Source: Primulina eburnea
Taxonomy: Eukaryota > Streptophyta > Magnoliopsida > Lamiales > Gesneriaceae
Assembly (NCBI RefSeq): GCF_022965805.1
Contig: NW_027331399.1
Coordinates: forward strand, 99,192 to 163,191
DNA length: 64,000 bases
Reading direction: 5' to 3'
This document shows, one piece after another, positions 11,922 to 23,128 of the stretch (within the stretch, counting starts at the first letter, position 1; each line of letters starts with the position of its first letter). The notes under the pieces are model-generated. The model had not been told where the DNA came from, did not search any database, and saw nothing but the letters and a program-made list of their open reading frames with translations. A program made the translations under genes and the position numbers.

Positions 11922-12111
11922 ATTTCTCTCTCCCTTAAATGAAATTACGTCCTCGAAATTAAAACTTACGAATAAATCTGGGTAGTGACTTCTCATGTTA
12001 GTCTCGATCCAAGTAGCTTCCGCATAATGATTTAGCCACTTGAATTTACCATTTTAATAACCTCATTCCGGAACCTTCTTTTTTGTCTATCCAGAATTTA
12101 TATAGGACTTT
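11922..12111 (-). pseudogene. Rev chromodomain end of pol plus PPT
   Basis: Read on the reverse strand, 12111 down to ~11960 encodes the pol C-terminus of a Tekay-type chromovirus: PIQILDRQKRRFRN then a degraded WLNH...RSHYPDLF-like end. A GAGGACG-containing stretch and the purine tract AGGGAGAGAGAAAT (11922-11935) follow, then the LTR. The chromodomain would guide integration to heterochromatin. The frame is broken. Its upstream continuation is at 14583-14848, displaced by a solo LTR; 12107-12111 (ACTTT) is a target-site copy. Confidence 0.75.
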
Positions 12112-12196
12112 TGAAACGTCCACTACTCATTTTTTTTAAAATATACTAGAAATTTTTTTTTCTCTTCCCTCTCCTTTTCGGCCGAATCATATATGC

Positions 12197-12271
<75 letters not shown>

Positions 12272-14582
12272 TTACACCATTTTAAAATAAAACATATAAA
12301 CTATATCTGAAAGTTCAAAAGAAAGTAATTTGTAACATAGAGTCATAAATCTTTCCCAAACCTAACTAACCAATATTTCAAAATCAACCTAACTTTAACA
12401 TCCTCTCCAACACCACTCAAAATCATTTAAAAGTCTTAAAAATATTTAGCGTAAACTTAAATTTAAATCATAATCATAAGCATAAGCATAATCATAATGA
12501 TAAAAATCTAGTGCTGGTCCTCGGGTTGTGTTCACCTTCAGTCCAGCAAGATCATCCACCAAAAACCTCCATCAACATGAATATCATGCTCACCGGCATC
12601 CATCATACCTAGTGAATCTAATGACTCAACAAACCATAATCTTGATAACAAGTTGTACATATACAATCGCATGCAACAACGAAAATAATTTTACTTAAAA
12701 TAACTTTCCATGACATGCATAACATAACCATTTTTCCTTTCATCATTTCATAGCATAAACAATTTCAACATAAACATTTTTCCTTTTCATCATAAACATA
12801 TATGTTTTCTTTTTATTGAATTCAGATCATCAACTGTGACTTTCGTTTCATCTTTAAGATCGATGTATCCATCTACATGTAACCATAGTACTGGACGACA
12901 GGGACATTAGCGACACTCTCACCCGTCAACTGAGCGTTGGCCTATCATATCATCATATGGAAATACGATCGCCGGGCTCCCCCTGGGGCCTTCTCCCATA
13001 AATGAGCTCCCTCTAGGTCCTTTTCCCTCACGATATCCCCGATCATATCATCGTAATAGTCACAATTACTTCACCTCCTCCAATGTTTCATATTTTCATC
13101 ACTTATAAAAATAATGCATATAAATATCATTTTTCTTTTAAACCAAGCATACAACATATCTTTTAGCTTTAACGTTTTATCATACAATTCCTTAAACATT
13201 TAAAATAAAATTTTTAACATTTATTATAGCATTTATGATACTGCCAAGACGTCTAACATTTTTCTGGTGTAAAATGACTGTTTTACCCCTAGAAACAAAT
13301 TTTTTCGTATTTGTCCTTAGACCTCTAAACGACGATCCAAATCATTCCAAAAATTAACATATCGCCTCGGAATACACCCATAAATATTTCTTAGTCTTAA
13401 ACTTATGCCCTAGATTAATTTCCCAAATCGTTTTTAAAACTTAGACGTACATCCCCGTTTTGACTCGTATGGACTCGAAACTTAACCAAAACTTACCAAA
13501 CTTGAACCAAAGCTTAATAACACCTAAATAAACAATATTAAACCTAAACTAAACCCATTAGGACCTTCTATCATGCCTAGGAAGCTGCTGTATTTTTCTG
13601 CACAAGAGTCCTAGTTTTAGTGTGCTTCGAACCTAGGCTAGCTTCGACCCCAGCCCTTTTGCCCCATGACCACACCCTTAGCTACCCTCATAGGAACCTA
13701 ACCGAACCCTAGGTAATCTTTTGGACAGTAGCTAACCCCTCGACATCAGCCCTTCCTTTGCCCTTACACGAACAAGCGATGCGCAGCTTCCGTGGAGCAA
13801 CTCATGTGTAGCCTTCGCTCCAACCCTCTTGTGGTCAACCTAGGATCATGGTTAGCCTCTCTTGAGGCCTTTGGACGAGATATAACCCAAGATTGCAGCC
13901 ACCTGCCCATAAGAAGCAAAACCGAAACCCTAGTTTACCCTTGACTCCAAATTTTCGTTCATCTTGGTTGACCTAATTTTACAGCCTTCAAACATGAACC
14001 TAAGGATCATTAAACATGTGGAAAATCATCCATTCAAGTTCCCCTACCATTGCAGCCCCTTTGTGACTCATTAGGAAGAGTTTTAAAAGAAGAAAACACT
14101 AGTTTAGAAACATGGTGTAAGCCAAGGCCCATTAGTCTAGTATATTAGGTCCATCAAGCCTATTAATTAATTTTTAAAATATTTTGTTTAGAAAAATTTG
14201 TGAAAATAATAGCCGAGTTCTCAAAACGTCCCAATTTTTCTCGAAAATCGAATATCGTTTAAAAATACGACTCGGCGTATCAAAACACCTCATTTTCAAA
14301 ATTTCCATTTGATATACATCACACCTTAACCAATTAAAAATAATTATTTAATAAAAATATTTTCCCTTATGTGGTCCAAGGTCTCCGTTCGTTGATCGCG
14401 TCTCGAATAACCTTTAAAACATAGTTTTATGCATTCTAGTATAAAACCATCTTTTAAACATGTAAACATGCCTACCATATTTACTAGATGCAATTAAAAC
14501 AATTTAATTTAAATACATAAGAAATTTGATAATCTTGCATGCATGTAGTTTACGTGGACCTTCAAATTTTCGAGACCTTACA
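12112..14582 (-). repeat. Solo LTR in Rev pol, reverse strand
   Basis: Reverse-strand LTR beginning TGTAAGG (14582) and ending GACGTTTCA (12112), 2.47 kb. Flanking 5-mers ACTTT (12107-12111) and CCTTT (14583-14587) are a one-mismatch target duplication. Removing the LTR rejoins Rev pol reading from an SYEER-type residue run into PIQILDR, which independently proves the boundaries. It carries the R-region block (12490-13330) including a decayed TGAGTC inverted repeat near 12618. Confidence 0.88.
12194..12270. repeat. (TA)n microsatellite
   Basis: About 75 bp of nearly pure TA dinucleotides with a few AA interruptions, inside the solo LTR close to its 3' end on the reverse strand. It is absent from the sister LTR at 30010-33103, so it expanded after the copies separated. 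Confidence 0.95.
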
Positions 14583-14848
14583 CCTTTCCTCATATGACAT
14601 ATTTGGAGTTAACTACAGAGGTTAATAATTCAGTACATGTGAAGGAATACACATGTACTTTCGCATCATCGAGAAAGATATGGAACACGTTATGCACTCC
14701 AGCCAACATTGGTGGCAACGCCACTCTATAAGCTAATGTTCCAATCTTCTCTAGAATTTCAAACGGTTCTAAGAACCTCCGACTAAATTTTCTCTTCTTG
14801 CCAAATCTCATAACATCCTTCATAAGTGCTAATTTCACGAATACATTG
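14583..14848 (-). pseudogene. Rev integrase C-terminal fragment
   Basis: Reverse-strand reading gives VKLALMKDVMRFGKKRKF, FLEPFEILEKIGTLAYRVAL and LPPMLAGVHNVFH, the GPF/Y-type C-terminal module that precedes the chromodomain in chromoviruses (compare Tek-1 around 27240-27380). After HNVFH a frameshift follows; the other frame continues through RKYMCIPSHVLNY to the solo LTR at 14582. The upstream part of integrase is missing here and abuts a second reverse LTR at 14849. The matching integrase core is at 60830-61300. Confidence 0.8.
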
Positions 14849-15888
14849 TGAAACGTCCACTAATTTTTAACTTTAATTTGCGCTAGTTTATTTTTTTCTT
14901 CTAAACCGTGCATAGTTAATTCATCATAAATATGCTAGCATAAATAATCAAATAAACAGAATTCCATAATATTCAAAACCATTCATATGGAATAAGCAAA
15001 TAAAGAAATAAAAGTCTAAAATTCAACTCAATAAATTCTAGCAGCCTAACAGTCTATAAATAAAATAGATAATCCATAAAATCATCAAAAGTCTTTAACG
15101 TATGCAGAATTTCTAAGTTCTCGGGTATGAACTGAGACCCCGGATGACTCGATAATCCACACCTCATGACTTAACATCATAATCACATGCAACCATTCAA
15201 ACCTAGTGAGTCTAATGACCTAGCATGCTCAAACCGAATATAGAAAATCCGTAGATATACCCTTAAATGCATAAAAATTATTTTTACTAAAAAAAGATTT
15301 TCCATGCAATCATGAAACCTTCGAAATATGTAATTTTTTAAACCATGCATATATATATGAACATTTTCCATTTAAAATTATCATATTTAGGTGAAGTTCG
15401 ATCCTCGAAAGTGAAAACATTCATTCGATTGTTCAATCTGTAAACCATAGTACTAGGCCGCCGGGTTCAACGTCTACTTCTTAGACGATTCCATCGACTA
15501 TCATAAAACTAACTTCACCATTCAGTTCTTCAATGGATCCATTATCAATGAGATTATCGCCTCCGATTTCTACGGTTCACTCCCTTTTCATTGCAAGTTC
15601 ACCATTACCATTTTCAACGGATCTCTTACTAATATTTTTTGTCACAATCGATTCACATTCCTCAAAAATATTTCCTTAACTTTATCATTTCATAAAACAT
15701 TAATAAATTTAAATATTATTTTAAAAATTCCCAAAAATATGCTTTATATCATTCATATACATCGAGATTTCTAAAAATAACAAATACATGCAAATACGTT
15801 AAAACCTCTAAAAATAGCATATATCATGCATATAATTTACAAATTCTAAAAATAACATCTAACATGATATGAAATTTTTTTAGGAAGT
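14849..15888 (-). repeat. Reverse-strand LTR, distal half, left of Cop-3
   Basis: Begins in plus orientation with TGAAACGTCCACT, the inverted LTR terminus seen at 12112 and 30010. It carries a degraded R block at 15110-15240 ('cctagtgagtctaatgacct'). It is interrupted at 15888 by Cop-3 and resumes at 19759. Diverged from the other LTRs and probably a separate subfamily. No gene; the AT-rich reading frames here are short. Confidence 0.7.
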
Positions 15889-17331
15889 TGAAGGATCGTT
15901 TGCAGAGAACCTTGGGGTGCTTCAAACAAAATATTCTCCAAGAGCTGAAATAGCCCGTGTTCTAAGAATGTGTACACCGATGAATTAGATCGAATTTGGA
16001 GTAGAACTAAGAGGAACTCGAAAGTATCCTTCGTTAAGAAACACTGATATGTTTTGTATATCCTGTGTAACTGAATAACTGAAAAATAAATAGATTAGTT
16101 TTTGCGTTTACCAGTTCAGTTATGGTGAGAACTGAACCAATGGATGCTCTAACTAGTTAAATCAGTTTGAAAACAATATTTAAATAGTTAGATACATAAG
16201 ATATGTTTATGAATGTTCGAAGACTTCAACTACTCCTACGTCACCACTTCTACCACATCGAGTATGATTCACTAGAACACTTTGATTAATTACAGCAAGT
16301 GTAATAATCCACCCAGCTTAGGACTTACCCACTGCCTAACTGAACTCCTAGACTAGACTGAAGGCATCACCTACCTATCAACACTTCTTTAAAGTTTATT
16401 TGAGAAAGACTACATACACAAGTTTATTGTCTTTGTGCAAGACTGTATTTGAGTGGTGGGGGGTGTGTGTGTGTGTGAACTGATATTTGAAAACTACCCG
16501 AAAGTGTTCTCACACACTGAGAGAAGTATGCTTCTAAGCTGATAACATAACGAAGTGTTACCTCCGGGATGATTGCTTCTTGTAAGAAGATATGAAATAT
16601 GTGTGCCCTTTCTTTTTATCTTTACACACTCAAGTATGTTCTCTCTCTTGTGTTTTTTGTTGATGGTCTTGAGCTTATATATATAGAGGTATTGAGATCG
16701 TACTTCAAGACTCATCACATGTGATCGTTGCAGCTTTGAAAGCGTTCTTTGGTCTATGTGTCTTGAATTTTATTACAAACCACCAGGAATCTCTCGACTT
16801 TAATCTTTTCTGCAACGTCCATTATTGTACCTTTGATCATACAGAAGTTTGTATCTTTGTGTGTAGCTGGAATCCACTAAGATAAGTTTGTCTTGATCTG
16901 CAACTGAATAATTACTAACTGATGTTCCTAACTGATCATCTGAACTGATCCTCAGTTGGGCTGGTGAAATCATTTGACTCGTCAGTTGAACTGATTTCAA
17001 TCTTTCAGTTGAACTGATCAGCTGTGTTCTTCATCAGTTGAACTCTTCATCAGCTGGTCGGGCTTCTGAAGATCTTCTACTTAATCATCCATCAGCTGGA
17101 CAGTCAGTTAAACCGATCTTTCATCATATGTCAGTTGAACTGATTCAGTTTGGTCGATCAGTTGGTCTTTTAATTTGACGTTTTGATAGCTTCAGTTTTA
17201 CCTTACTTAACTGATCAGTTCGAAGCCTGATCAGTTCTAGCTATCTGCGCACTAAGGTAAATTATTAGAAACAAAAAAGGCAAGTTTTGTTATCATCAAA
17301 TTCAAGATTGCGAACATGAAATGTTCCAACA
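15889..17331 (-). repeat. Cop-3 3' LTR
   Basis: 1443 bp. A cluster of TCAGTTG/TCAGCTG motifs lies at 16950-17170, upstream (reverse direction) of a TATATATATAG box at about 16676-16688. A short GT repeat is at 16458-16478. Differs from the 5' LTR by scattered substitutions and small indels. Confidence 0.85.
16950..17170 (-). promoter_or_regulatory. TCAGTTGAACTGA motif array in Cop-3 U3
   Basis: At least eight TCAGTTG or TCAGCTG cores in ~220 bp, several extended to the near-palindrome TCAGTTGAACTGA (16982, 17005, 17130). The same array recurs in the other LTR (about 19380-19600). CAGTTG fits the plant MYB core CNGTTR. It lies upstream of the TATA-like box on the reverse strand, where U3 enhancers are expected. 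Confidence 0.6.
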
Positions 17332-18332
17332 ATCTCCCCTTTTTTGATGATCACAAAACTTGGAGAGTTAAAACAATGTTAGAAAAAGTTAGGAGGAAAT
17401 TCTCAGTTTGTGGGATAGCAGAAATAAAAGCTCCCCATCAAAAACTGAATGAAAAGATTTGAAAACAGTTTTTCAGTTCAAGGAACAATTCTAAACAAAA
17501 CTCCGCCTCAGAAACTGAAATAAAGACCCCCCTTCAAAAATATAATCATTTACTCTATTAATGAAGTTTTTGGATCAATCAAGCATTTTGGGCAACAAAT
17601 CTTAAGATAGCAGTTCAGTTATGTAAATGGTAACTAGATGAACAAGATTTTTATTTAATCAAACAAGCGTCCCTTGTATTATACTTTTTTGCACATCAAC
17701 AAGTTTAAGGGAAATTACCACTCCACTAGTAGACTTTAAATAACATCAAACATCAGTTAGTTTACACATAATAGAACTGAATATAATAACAACTGGTAGC
17801 CTTGAATGCTTTGAATTCTGCAAAGATTTTTAGTCTCTTTTACCAGAAGATAAGCTAATTTGCCTTTGGACTTGATCTCTGTGTTGGCTAACTAGTCGAG
17901 CTGACTCAAATTGGACTCAACTGGTGCTGAAGCGCATTGCTCATCTATATTTGATCTGATATGGTAATGAAACGACGACAATTTTGATGATTAATCTCTA
18001 CTTAACTCATCAGTTTCAGCTTGTAGTTGGGTTTCGTTTGTTGATCAGTTGGACTGGTAGACTTGCAACTAAATTTTTGTCCGTTGAGCAGTTTAACTAA
18101 ACTGCTGTCAGCTGAAATCTAAACCCTGCAAGCTACTTAAAACAACAAAGTTAATGAGTCGAGAGAAATAACTATAATGTTAGTTGCTAAGCCAAGAACC
18201 TTCTCTCTCCTCATGACAAACACATAAAATATTTAAGAGGATTTTGAAATCCATTTTAAATAACATTTTGCAATATATTTTAAAATATCAGTTTTCAAAT
18301 GTCCTTCTTAGAACAGCTGGCTCTGATACCAT
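17332..18332 (-). other. Cop-3 internal region, non-coding
   Basis: A PPT (reverse AAAAAGGGGAGAT) at 17332-17348 and a PBS at 18320-18331 bound 1.0 kb of AT-rich sequence. No reading frame resembling gag, protease, integrase or RT was found on either strand. CAGTTG-type motifs continue at 18000-18110. Confidence 0.8.
18320..18331 (-). promoter_or_regulatory. Cop-3 primer binding site (initiator tRNA-Met)
   Basis: Reverse complement reads TGGTATCAGAGC, one base after the end of the 5' LTR (18333). It is the standard initiator-methionine primer site of plant copia elements. Confidence 0.9.
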
Positions 18333-19758
18333 TGAAGGATCGTTTGCAGAGCACCTTGGGGTGCTTCGAACAAAATATTCTCCAAGAGCTGCAATAGTCC
18401 GTGTTCTAAAAATGTGTACACCAATGAATTAGATCGAGTTTGGAGTAGGCCAAGCGGAAAACACTCGAAATAATCTTTCATTGAGAAACACTGATATGTT
18501 TTGTATATCATGTGCAACTGAATAATTGAAAAAGAAATAGATTAATTTTTGCATTTATCAGTTCAGTTATGGTGAGAACTGAATTGACGGATGGTCTAAC
18601 TAGTTAAATCAGTTTGAAAAATATAGTTAAATAATTAAATACACAATATATGTTTATGAATTTTCGGATACTTCAACTGCTCCTACATCACCCCTTGTAC
18701 GACCTCGAGTAGGATTCACTAGAAAACTTTGATTAATTACAACAAGTGTAATAACCCACCCAACTTAGGACTTATCCACTGCCTAACTAAACTCCTAGAC
18801 TAGACTAAATGCAGCACCTTCTTTTCAACAATTTTTTAACATTTATGTGAGAAAGACTACATACATAAGTTTATTGTCTTTGTGCAAGACTGTATTTGAG
18901 TGGTGGTGGGTGTGTGGTGTGAGAGAACTGATCTCGAAAAACTACCTGAAAGTGTTCTCATACACTGAGGGAAATATGCTTCGAAGCTGATAACACGTGA
19001 AGTGTTCCCTCTGAGCTGATTGCTTCTTGTAATCTCATATGCAATATGCATGCCCTTTCTTTTTATCTTTACACACTCTAATATGTGCTCTCTCTTGTGG
19101 TTTTTGCTGATGGTCTTGAGCTTGTATATATTGCCATTGAGACCGAACTTCAAGACTCGTCACATGTGATTGTTGCAGCTTTGAATGCGTTCCTTGGTAT
19201 ATGTGTCTAGACTTTTCTGACAAATCTCCAGGAATCTCTCGACTTTAATCTTTGCTGCAACGTCCATTATTGTACCTTTGATCGTACAGAAGTTTGTATC
19301 TTTGTGTGTAGTTGGAGTCCACTAATAAGCTTGTCTTGATCTGCAACTGAATGATTCCTAACTGATCATCTGAACTGATCCTTATTTGGGCTGGTGAAAT
19401 CAGTTGACTCGTCAGTTGAACTGATTTCACTCTTTCAGTTGAACTGATCAGCTGGGTTCTTCATCAGTTGAACTCTTCATCAGCTGGCAGGACTTCTGAA
19501 GATCTTCTGCTGAATCATCCATCAGCTGGACAGTCAGTAAAACTGATCTTTCATATGTCAGTTGAACTGATTCAATTTGGTCGATCAGTTGGTCTTTTCA
19601 GTTGACGTTTCAATAGCTTCAGTTTTACCTTGCTTAACTAATCAGTTCGAAGCCTGATCAGTTCTAGCAATCTGCGGACAAAGGTAAATTATTAGAAACA
19701 AAAAATACAAGTTTTATTTAAATCAAAATTAAAATTGCGAACATGAAATGTTCCAACA
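18333..19758 (-). repeat. Cop-3 5' LTR
   Basis: 1426 bp, bounded by TGAAGGATC at 18333 and CCAACA at 19758 in plus orientation. Same TCAGTTG cluster (about 19380-19600) and TATATAT-like box (about 19123-19132) as its partner. Confidence 0.85.
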
Positions 19759-20640
19759 TTAGTTTCAAACCGCCCTTGACTTTCCTTGAACCAACCCCTC
19801 ACGATTCAATGCTATACGTACCCGGACGACCTTAAACTTTGAATCAAGGATATGAATCGATTTAAAAACTTTAAAAACACCAAAGAATTCTAAAAATAAC
19901 ATTTAACATGATATGTAATTGTTTTAGGAAGTTGAAAACCTCCCATGACTTCCCTCGAACCAACCGCTCACGATTCAACGTTATACGTACCCAGATGACC
20001 TTAAACTTTGACTCAAGAAGATGACTCGATTTAAAAACTTTAAAAACCCCCAAAAATATCTAGTAGCATTCTGTAAATTCAATCTTAGGACCTACGTTTA
20101 AAAAACGACTCGATTCGCCTACTGGATGACTCGTTTACTACCTTTTTCGCGTTTTTGGTTAAACAAATGACGAAACTACCTTTTTGACTGGAACCAACCC
20201 ATGACCAGACCTTTATTAACATCCTAAAACTCAATATAAGTTTCTGGAAGTCCTCAAGCCCAAGCCAAAAACGAAAACATGGATTTAAAATTTAACCTAG
20301 GCTCAATTCACTCTTTTTTTGACACTTTCAGGCAATTTACGACCCTGAACAGACCATGGCTCAAAGAGACCCCAAACCAAGCCGTAGACCCCTTCCTTAG
20401 ACAATAAATAAGACCATGTTCAGGCCCTTTTGGACACAGACCAGACTCTCAAGGCTCCAAATCCTTCACAACCGCAGCCCTCTGTATGGCTCTTTACGTG
20501 CAGTCGATGAAAAAACTCTCCAGCGACTGTGGCTGCCCTTGGCTCAACTCTTGGCTCAAACTAGACCCTCAGCAGGACCCTAAGGCATGTCCCTAGCCCC
20601 TAGACCATTCCTTTACACAAACCCTTAGCCCATAGAACCG
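19759..20640 (-). repeat. Reverse-strand LTR, continuation right of Cop-3, with internal duplication
   Basis: Resumes the LTR interrupted at 15888. A ~169-bp imperfect tandem duplication is visible: 19763-19930 and 19932-20060 share 'acgattcaa.g.tatacgtaccc' and 'gaccttaaactttga'. The LTR does not reach its TGTAAGG end; it runs into the Del-0 gag at roughly 20640, so its proximal part is deleted. Confidence 0.65.
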
Positions 20641-20915
20641 TGACACAGCAGAAGCGCCCTAGGGTCAGTTCAGGAATCCCAGACAGCAGAGGCAATCACA
20701 GGCACTAAGGGCTTATAAGCCGGAGGATAGGCATCCCTAAAAGCAGTGCAACCGGTTCCACTTTGGTAAGTGCATGTGGGGGACATTCAAATGCTTCATA
20801 TGCAAGGAAAAGGGCCACAAGGCAGTTGATCGCCCTAGAAATAAGGGCCCCACTACTGGAATGGCCTATTTGATGCACGCAGAGGAGGCGGAGCCAAAAT
20901 CTACCCTGATCACCG
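20640..20915 (+). pseudogene. Del-0 gag C-terminus, first exon end
   Basis: Forward frame gives a nucleocapsid-like end: FHFGKCMWGTFKCFICKEKG, then HKAVDRPRNKGP, then EPKSTLITG. The zinc knuckle reads CX2CX4HX4 with Asp where the last Cys is expected. An in-frame stop lies near 20737. The N-terminal gag, leader, PBS and 5' LTR are missing, replaced by the truncated LTR to the left. The exon ends ...atcaccg at 20915, followed by GTAAC. Confidence 0.7.
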
Positions 20916-21263
20916 GTAACCTTTATATTTAAGAATTTTTATTTACAGCCTCGATTGCATGGATTATTTTGTCGGTTGGGGGAATCATTTTTGGGATTGA
21001 GAACCTAAAATAAATTAGGTTGCATCTCTTAATAGGTGGAATTAAGGGTTGAATTGATTTAATTTAGATTTTTGAGGACCAAAATGCAGTAACCGATATT
21101 TTAGGGACCTAATCGGAAAAATTCAAATTTGGGGGACTGTTTCTTATTTTTTGAAATCCTCGGGATAAAATAATAAATTTCAAAAATTTTAAGACCCAAA
21201 TTGACTAAACTCGAAATTTCATAAGGACTAAGATGCAATTTTCAAAAAATTGAAGGGCAAAAT

Positions 21264-22868
21264 TGTAAGGCCCGAGATTATATCATTTTAATCCGAGATT
21301 ATTTAATTTACGAATTTTGGAAGTATGAATTAAATTCCATAAATTTTGTGATTAATTAGGATTGAAATGGAATTAAAAAGAGTTTTGAGGACTGAATTGC
21401 AAATAGTGAAGAATTCAGGGGCTAAAGTGCAATTATGACTTGAGTGGGACACTTGTCACCACCATGCATTTGGATATATAAAAATACCATTCTTCCTTTA
21501 GATGAAACAGCAAGAACGAAAGAAAGCTTCAAGGAATTCTCAAATTTCTTAATTTGCTTCGAATTTGATTTTATAAGCTCCGTTTATCAGAATTTTGATC
21601 TGAACACCGTTCTGTGATTCCCTCGTCGACAGCTACTACAGGACGTAAGTTTTATTGAGTTCTATTATCATTTGAAATTATGATATTGGAGGAATTATTA
21701 TTTGATCATTATTATGTGTTTTGGGAATACTAGACATTGCATAATCGAAGTCAGATCGAAAAACAGACCGATTATGGAATTGTTATGATTTTCTAATTAT
21801 ATTGATTGGAGATTGGTCAGATTTGGATTATTGATTGATTACAGATTGTATCGGACATGAGTTATGATATGTAATTGATGTCTGTTGATTTGGTATTGAC
21901 GGAGATACTGAGATTGTGCCGTTATGCCGTTGATTTGACTTAAATTTAGATTAATCAGATTCAGTGTTGAATTGAGAATAGAACATTGATATTATGATTC
22001 TCGATATGTCGTTTCAGATTTACAGAGACAGTCTTGATTTCAGAACTGATATTGCTTCAGACCGGGACTACAAACGAAAGGTATAAATAAATGTTGATTC
22101 GGGATTGCACAACTCGAGTTAGGTTTGACTTGAGTTTCCCTAAATCACATACTTTACTTAATTGCATTGATATTTGCAGATTATCAGATTGATATGTTAA
22201 TGTGTTGACTTAGAACAGAGTCAGAGTCCGAGTCTAGGGCAGATCAGCCTAGCTAGGGCAGAACCGCCGAGTCTTTCTCAGAACCGATAAGACTCTAGAC
22301 TTACGGTGTATCGAAGAGCCTTAGATGTAGATCGACGTCTTTCTCAGACACTCGATACAGAATACCAGAGTCTAAATTAGATCGGGATCCCGAGATTTGA
22401 GATAAGATAAGATTAGATCACGAGTCATTGATTCATGTAGTCAGATTGGATACATGTTTTGATGTTTGTTTATGCTTTTATATATGTTTTATATGAATGC
22501 ATTTAATACATTGTTTATACTGGGATATTTATATCTCACCGGAGTTATCCGGCTGTTGTCTTGTTTGTATGTGTGCATGACAACAGGTGGGACAGGTACA
22601 GGGTCACATAGGTGAAGACAGATCGAGATTAGAGTGGTGATACCGGACTTGGATTAGAGCTAGGGTTTGAACACTCGATAGTAGTTGTTGAACCTGAGTA
22701 TGTATGATTGTATATTTTATCAGATTTATACTTTTATACTGATATGTATAGGAGTTTGATTCAATTACCTTCCGTGTTTTAAAAAAAAAATTTAGACCCT
22801 GTTTATTATAATTGATTAATTAGTCCCAATCACGATTAAAGAAGATGATTAGCGTCCGGGTCCCCACA
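21264..22868 (+). repeat. Tek-1 5' LTR
   Basis: 1605 bp. TATA-like GATATATAAAAATA at 21473-21486. Near the 3' end are two hairpins shared with Tek-2 and Tek-3: CCGGA-GTTA-TCCGG (22539-22552) and CTGTTGTC/GACAACAG (22553-22560 with 22579-22586), followed by GTGGG. Ends CCCCACA. Confidence 0.92.
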
Positions 22869-22873
22869 ACAGG

Positions 22874-22885
22874 TGGTATCAGAGC
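22874..22885 (+). promoter_or_regulatory. Tek-1 primer binding site (initiator tRNA-Met)
   Basis: TGGTATCAGAGC, five bases after the LTR end. Followed by ~240 bp of untranslated leader before the gag ATG at 23129. Confidence 0.92.
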
Positions 22886-23128
22886 GATAGATCCTTTAGA
22901 TTGAGATAGAAGAGGCTAGTGAGCGGGGTAGATTGAGGTTTTCTTTCCTGCTTTTGAATACTAGCATGTCTTACTGCTTTATTACATGTTACTTGTTTAT
23001 CTGATTTGATATAGTAATATGTTTTATTGAGATTGGATCAGTACTGATTCTAGATCAGCAGTAAGATGATCAGAGAAGGATTGAAACAGAATTGTGGTAC
23101 TTGTTACTAATCTATTTGATTATAAGAC

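Larger units (their letters stand above)
15889..19758 (-). mobile_element. Cop-3: Ty1/copia element with no coding region
   Basis: Two reverse-strand LTRs of ~1.43 kb starting TGTTGGAAC and ending GATCCTTCA flank a 1.0-kb internal region. PBS (TGGTATCAGAGC, reverse, 18320-18331) lies next to the 5' LTR and a purine tract (17332-17348) next to the 3' LTR, so orientation is certain. Flanks GAAGT (15884-15888) and TTAGT (19759-19763) look like a decayed target duplication. No gag or pol motif exists, so it depended on a partner element. LTRs longer than the interior and a size of 3.9 kb put it between the TRIM and LARD classes. Confidence 0.85.

Noticed and set aside
12194..12270. (TA)n run as a promoter
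   Set aside because: It is a microsatellite near the 3' end of an inverted LTR and is missing from the sister copy.
18320..18331. tRNA gene at the TGGTATCAGAGC sites (18320, 22874, 35658, 51401)
   Set aside because: Only the 12-base complement of the tRNA 3' end is present, next to LTR ends; no cloverleaf around it.
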